Assembly (NCBI GenBank): GCA_950295325.1
Contig: OX485808.1
Span: forward strand, 9,364,501-9,428,500
DNA length: 64,000 nt
Direction: 5' to 3'
Source: Polytrichum commune
Taxonomy: Eukaryota > Streptophyta > Polytrichopsida > Polytrichales > Polytrichaceae
A program made the position numbers and the translations under genes. The number at the start of each line of letters is the position of its first letter. Position 1 is the stretch's first letter. The notes beneath the pieces were generated by a model. It was not told where the DNA came from, searched no databases, and saw only the letters and a program-made list of their open reading frames with translations. Of this stretch, positions 61,596-64,000 are shown piece after piece.

Positions 61596-63090
61596 TTGCC
61601 GATTGATAGAGCGGGCAAGCCCACCAAGGTGCGGTTTGGAAAGGGCGAACCGCATGAGACAAAGGAGGCCGTGATGCATGTAACCTTTCAATGTGGGACA
61701 TTGGATTTTTGTCAAAATTTCACACCATGTGAAATAGATGAAATGCATGTCATTGTGAAGGCCGCCTTCTTTGAAACTCACATGATAGATGTGAGGTGCA
61801 AGTCGGTGTGCTCGCGGTGCATTATGATGTGTCATAATGGCAATGAGTTGATGTTCAAATTGACAAGGACTCCTATGGTAGGAGGACCCAAAGTGAATTT
61901 GGTCTTAATAAACCAAATGAAAAATAAAAAACATAATGGTCGTGGTTCAATTGGAACAACTCCAAGGAATGTATGGGGAGGCTAGGAAAGATGGGCCTCC
62001 CCAAAACCACATTGGTGGGATGTTGGTGAGGTACAAGGATGTATTCACCAATATGTTGCCCAAAAAGTTACCGCCAAGGAGTGAAAAATAACTTTGCTCA
62101 ACGAGAGATTGAGTTCTTGAGGTATGTGGTGACAAAGGAAATTGGTGGACGAACATGAAGAATGTCAAGGCAATCCAAAAGAGAATTGGCCCTTGATTCA
62201 AAAAAGGCTTAGGTCATTGGTTGGCCTAGCCAACTACTACCACCACTTCATTCTAGATTTGTTTTAAGGTTGCTAAGACCTTATTCAACTTATTGAGGAA
62301 ATGGCTATCCCAAGAGTGGAATGAGCATTGTCACCAAGCCTTTGGGAAGCTCAAGAGCAAAGTTCCCTTCACAAGATGTGGTTAAGTTTCCGGGTTTTCA
62401 TAAGCATTTTGAGGTGCACATGGAGGCGAAGGACTTTACCATTGGCGGATGTTGATCCAAGATGGATGACCATTGCTTATGAGAGGATTAAGCTCCATGG
62501 TTGTCGAACCTTGTCCGGCTTGTGCAAGAAATGGTTATCCCAAGAGTGGGATGAGCCGTGCCACCAAGCCATTGGGGAGCTTAAGAGCAAGTTGTCTTTG
62601 CCGCCCGTGCTCAAGCTTGCGGAGTTTGCCAAACCTTTTGAGGTGCATACGGGGGCAAGTCACTTTGCCATTGGCGGATGTTGATCCAAGATGAAGGACC
62701 ATTGCATATGAGAGCAATAAGCTCAATGGTTGTTAAACCTTGCCCGGCTTGTGCAAGACATGGCTATCCCAAGAGTGGGATGAGCCGTGCCACCCAGTCC
62801 TTGAGGAGCTTAAAACCCAAGTTCTCTTTGCCGCCCGTGCTCAAGTTCGCGGAGCTTGACAAACCTTTTGAGGTGCATACGGGGGTGAGTGACTTTGCCA
62901 ATGGTGGATTATTTGTAAGATGGATGGCCATTGCATATGGGAGCTTGAGGCTCGATGGTTGTCAAAGAAGACAACCAACTCATGACAAAGAACTTCTTTG
63001 CCGTAGTGCATTGCTTGAAGATGTGGCGACATTATTTGGGGTCGCACAAAGCAAAGGTCTACATGGACAATGTGTCCTAAAAGTATTTTA
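61596..63090 (+). pseudogene. degenerate pol of element 2
   Basis: The protease-like tail, the pre-RT segment, the jump to GLANYYHHF and three RNase H-connection copies occur in the same order as in element 1, with different stops and shifts. The RT core is absent at the same place (near 62090). Integrase is beyond the interruption. Confidence 0.8.
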
Positions 63091-63125
63091 ACATATACAA
63101 GCGCAAGTGAGCGCCAAGTCATTGC

Positions 63126-64000
63126 TGTCGCAACCCTTGCTAGCCCCCTTGACCATCTTGCCAATTTGCATTCCTAGCAAAGGTTACGAGCGCTAACCCT
63201 TCGCATACCGCGATGCTAATGGTTAGCTCCTCCTACCCCGGACCTTATAGTTCATAGGAGGGAACCAACCCTCCTACTTTGCTTTCGGGACTCACCCCTT
63301 AATCCGTAACCAAATCCCAAATGTGGACTTCCATCCATAGAAGTCCAATCCTATGTTGATCATCGCGTTGCCGGAGCAACACTACAACAACCCGAAGTAT
63401 ACTAGGCAACTATGGCCTCTCCATGGGCCAAAGCCCATGGAGGCCGTGCCGTTCGGCCTCGGGTGGGTGAGGCCACACCACCTCACCCATATAAGCCTCT
63501 AGGACTTCACGCGGGGCCCCTACCCCACCGTCAACCAACCTCTTGTCTCTCTACCAAGAGTTGGGGCCAAGTGGACATTTTCCTTTAGCTGCTGGGCTTA
63601 GAACCCCCCCAGCAGCTTCAGACCATCATAACTTCCTTGTATGATGTTTGATCATAACAACCAACCACTCCATCCTCATCTACGCTTCACGTACATGCCG
63701 ATGGACTCCTCACTTGCCCCATTCGGCCAAGTCTTGAGGAAGTTATGCCTGTTTGAACCTTGGCAGTCCCGGGAATCACTCCCAGGCACTGCTGTACCAG
63801 GGCGCTGTCCCGGGACAGCGCCCCACTCAAATGGCCATAACTCCTAGCTCACACCTCCGATTGAGGTGTTCTTGAGCATTCTAGAATCACCACGCCATGA
63901 GCTACGCATAGCTCTTGGCCTTACCCTTATGCCTCCTAGTCTCCGTGGGTGGGAGGCGTTCCCAACGCCCGGGGCCCTCACCCACACTAGGATCACTTGG
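63126..64000 (-). repeat. inverted LTR nested in element 2, runs off the window
   Basis: The sequence is the reverse complement of the family LTR, starting with TGTCGCAACCC, the complement of the LTR end. 875 of about 974 bp are in the window. It is a solo LTR or the 3' LTR of a minus-strand element. ATTGC (63121-63125) would be its target duplication. Confidence 0.9.

Larger units (their letters stand above)
59500..63125 (+). mobile_element. second Ty3/gypsy copy, interrupted
   Basis: The 5' LTR (59500-60473, 974 bp) differs from element 1 at multiple sites. The interior is colinear with element 1 from the primer site through the 56-bp array, protease-like region, missing RT core and triplicated RNase H segment. 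It stops at the sequence GTCATTGC, where an inverted LTR begins; in element 1 this continues as AGTGACATGATAG. Confidence 0.9.

Overview
The window is eukaryotic plant DNA: AT-rich, with spliced genes that use GT-AG introns of about 100-165 bp, and dense in repeats. The best taxonomic clue is an intact minus-strand resistance gene with the order protein kinase, NB-ARC, LRR (23765-28712). This 'PNL' architecture was described from mosses, so a moss is the most likely source. Arrays of the plant telomere motif TTTAGGG and a Ty3/gypsy chromovirus family primed by initiator tRNA-Met agree with a land plant.

Layout. 1-5.4 kb: one short possible gene, an 80-bp tandem array and a set of strong CTCTCGG-type palindromes. 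5.46-21.08 kb: a segment bounded by inverted repeats and by 10-bp flanking direct repeats matching at 9 of 10 positions. I read it as a 15.6-kb Mutator-like element (MULE). Inside it are a decayed SWIM-type transposase gene on the minus strand (7775-11407), an array of palindromes spaced mostly 104 bp apart (12539-13609), and two plus-strand genes: an atypical protein kinase (14380-15876) and, about 135 bp later, a six-exon gene joining a ParB-like domain to a beta-class DNA methyltransferase-like domain (16012-20399, with three ORF-breaking lesions). 22.8-28.7 kb: the PNL gene, whose LRR part is a nearly homogeneous 144-bp tandem array that runs on past a nonsense codon as a decaying tail. 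28.7-46.8 kb: mostly non-coding repeat DNA with a 628-bp pogo-like element carrying a telomere-like array, a hAT relic, LINE fragments and an insertion of about 2 kb with CCTGT flanks. 46.86-48.49 kb: a Tc1-like DD34E transposon with 25-bp TIRs and TA target duplications. 49.2-49.7 kb: an array of hairpins sharing a loop. 51.8-64 kb: a LINE relic hit by two Ty3/gypsy elements, the second of which is itself broken by an inverted LTR. The first has apparently identical 974-bp LTRs and a CTTTG target duplication, yet its interior lacks the reverse-transcriptase core.

How the parts may work together. If the 5.46-21.08 kb boundaries are right, transposase, kinase and ParB-methylase form one mobile unit with divergent transcription from a palindrome-rich centre. 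This is the strongest candidate for an undescribed system here. The boundaries, splice sites and motifs were read by eye; that they form one transposing unit is inference. Almost all mobile-element coding regions in the window carry stops or frameshifts; the kinase and the PNL gene are open.
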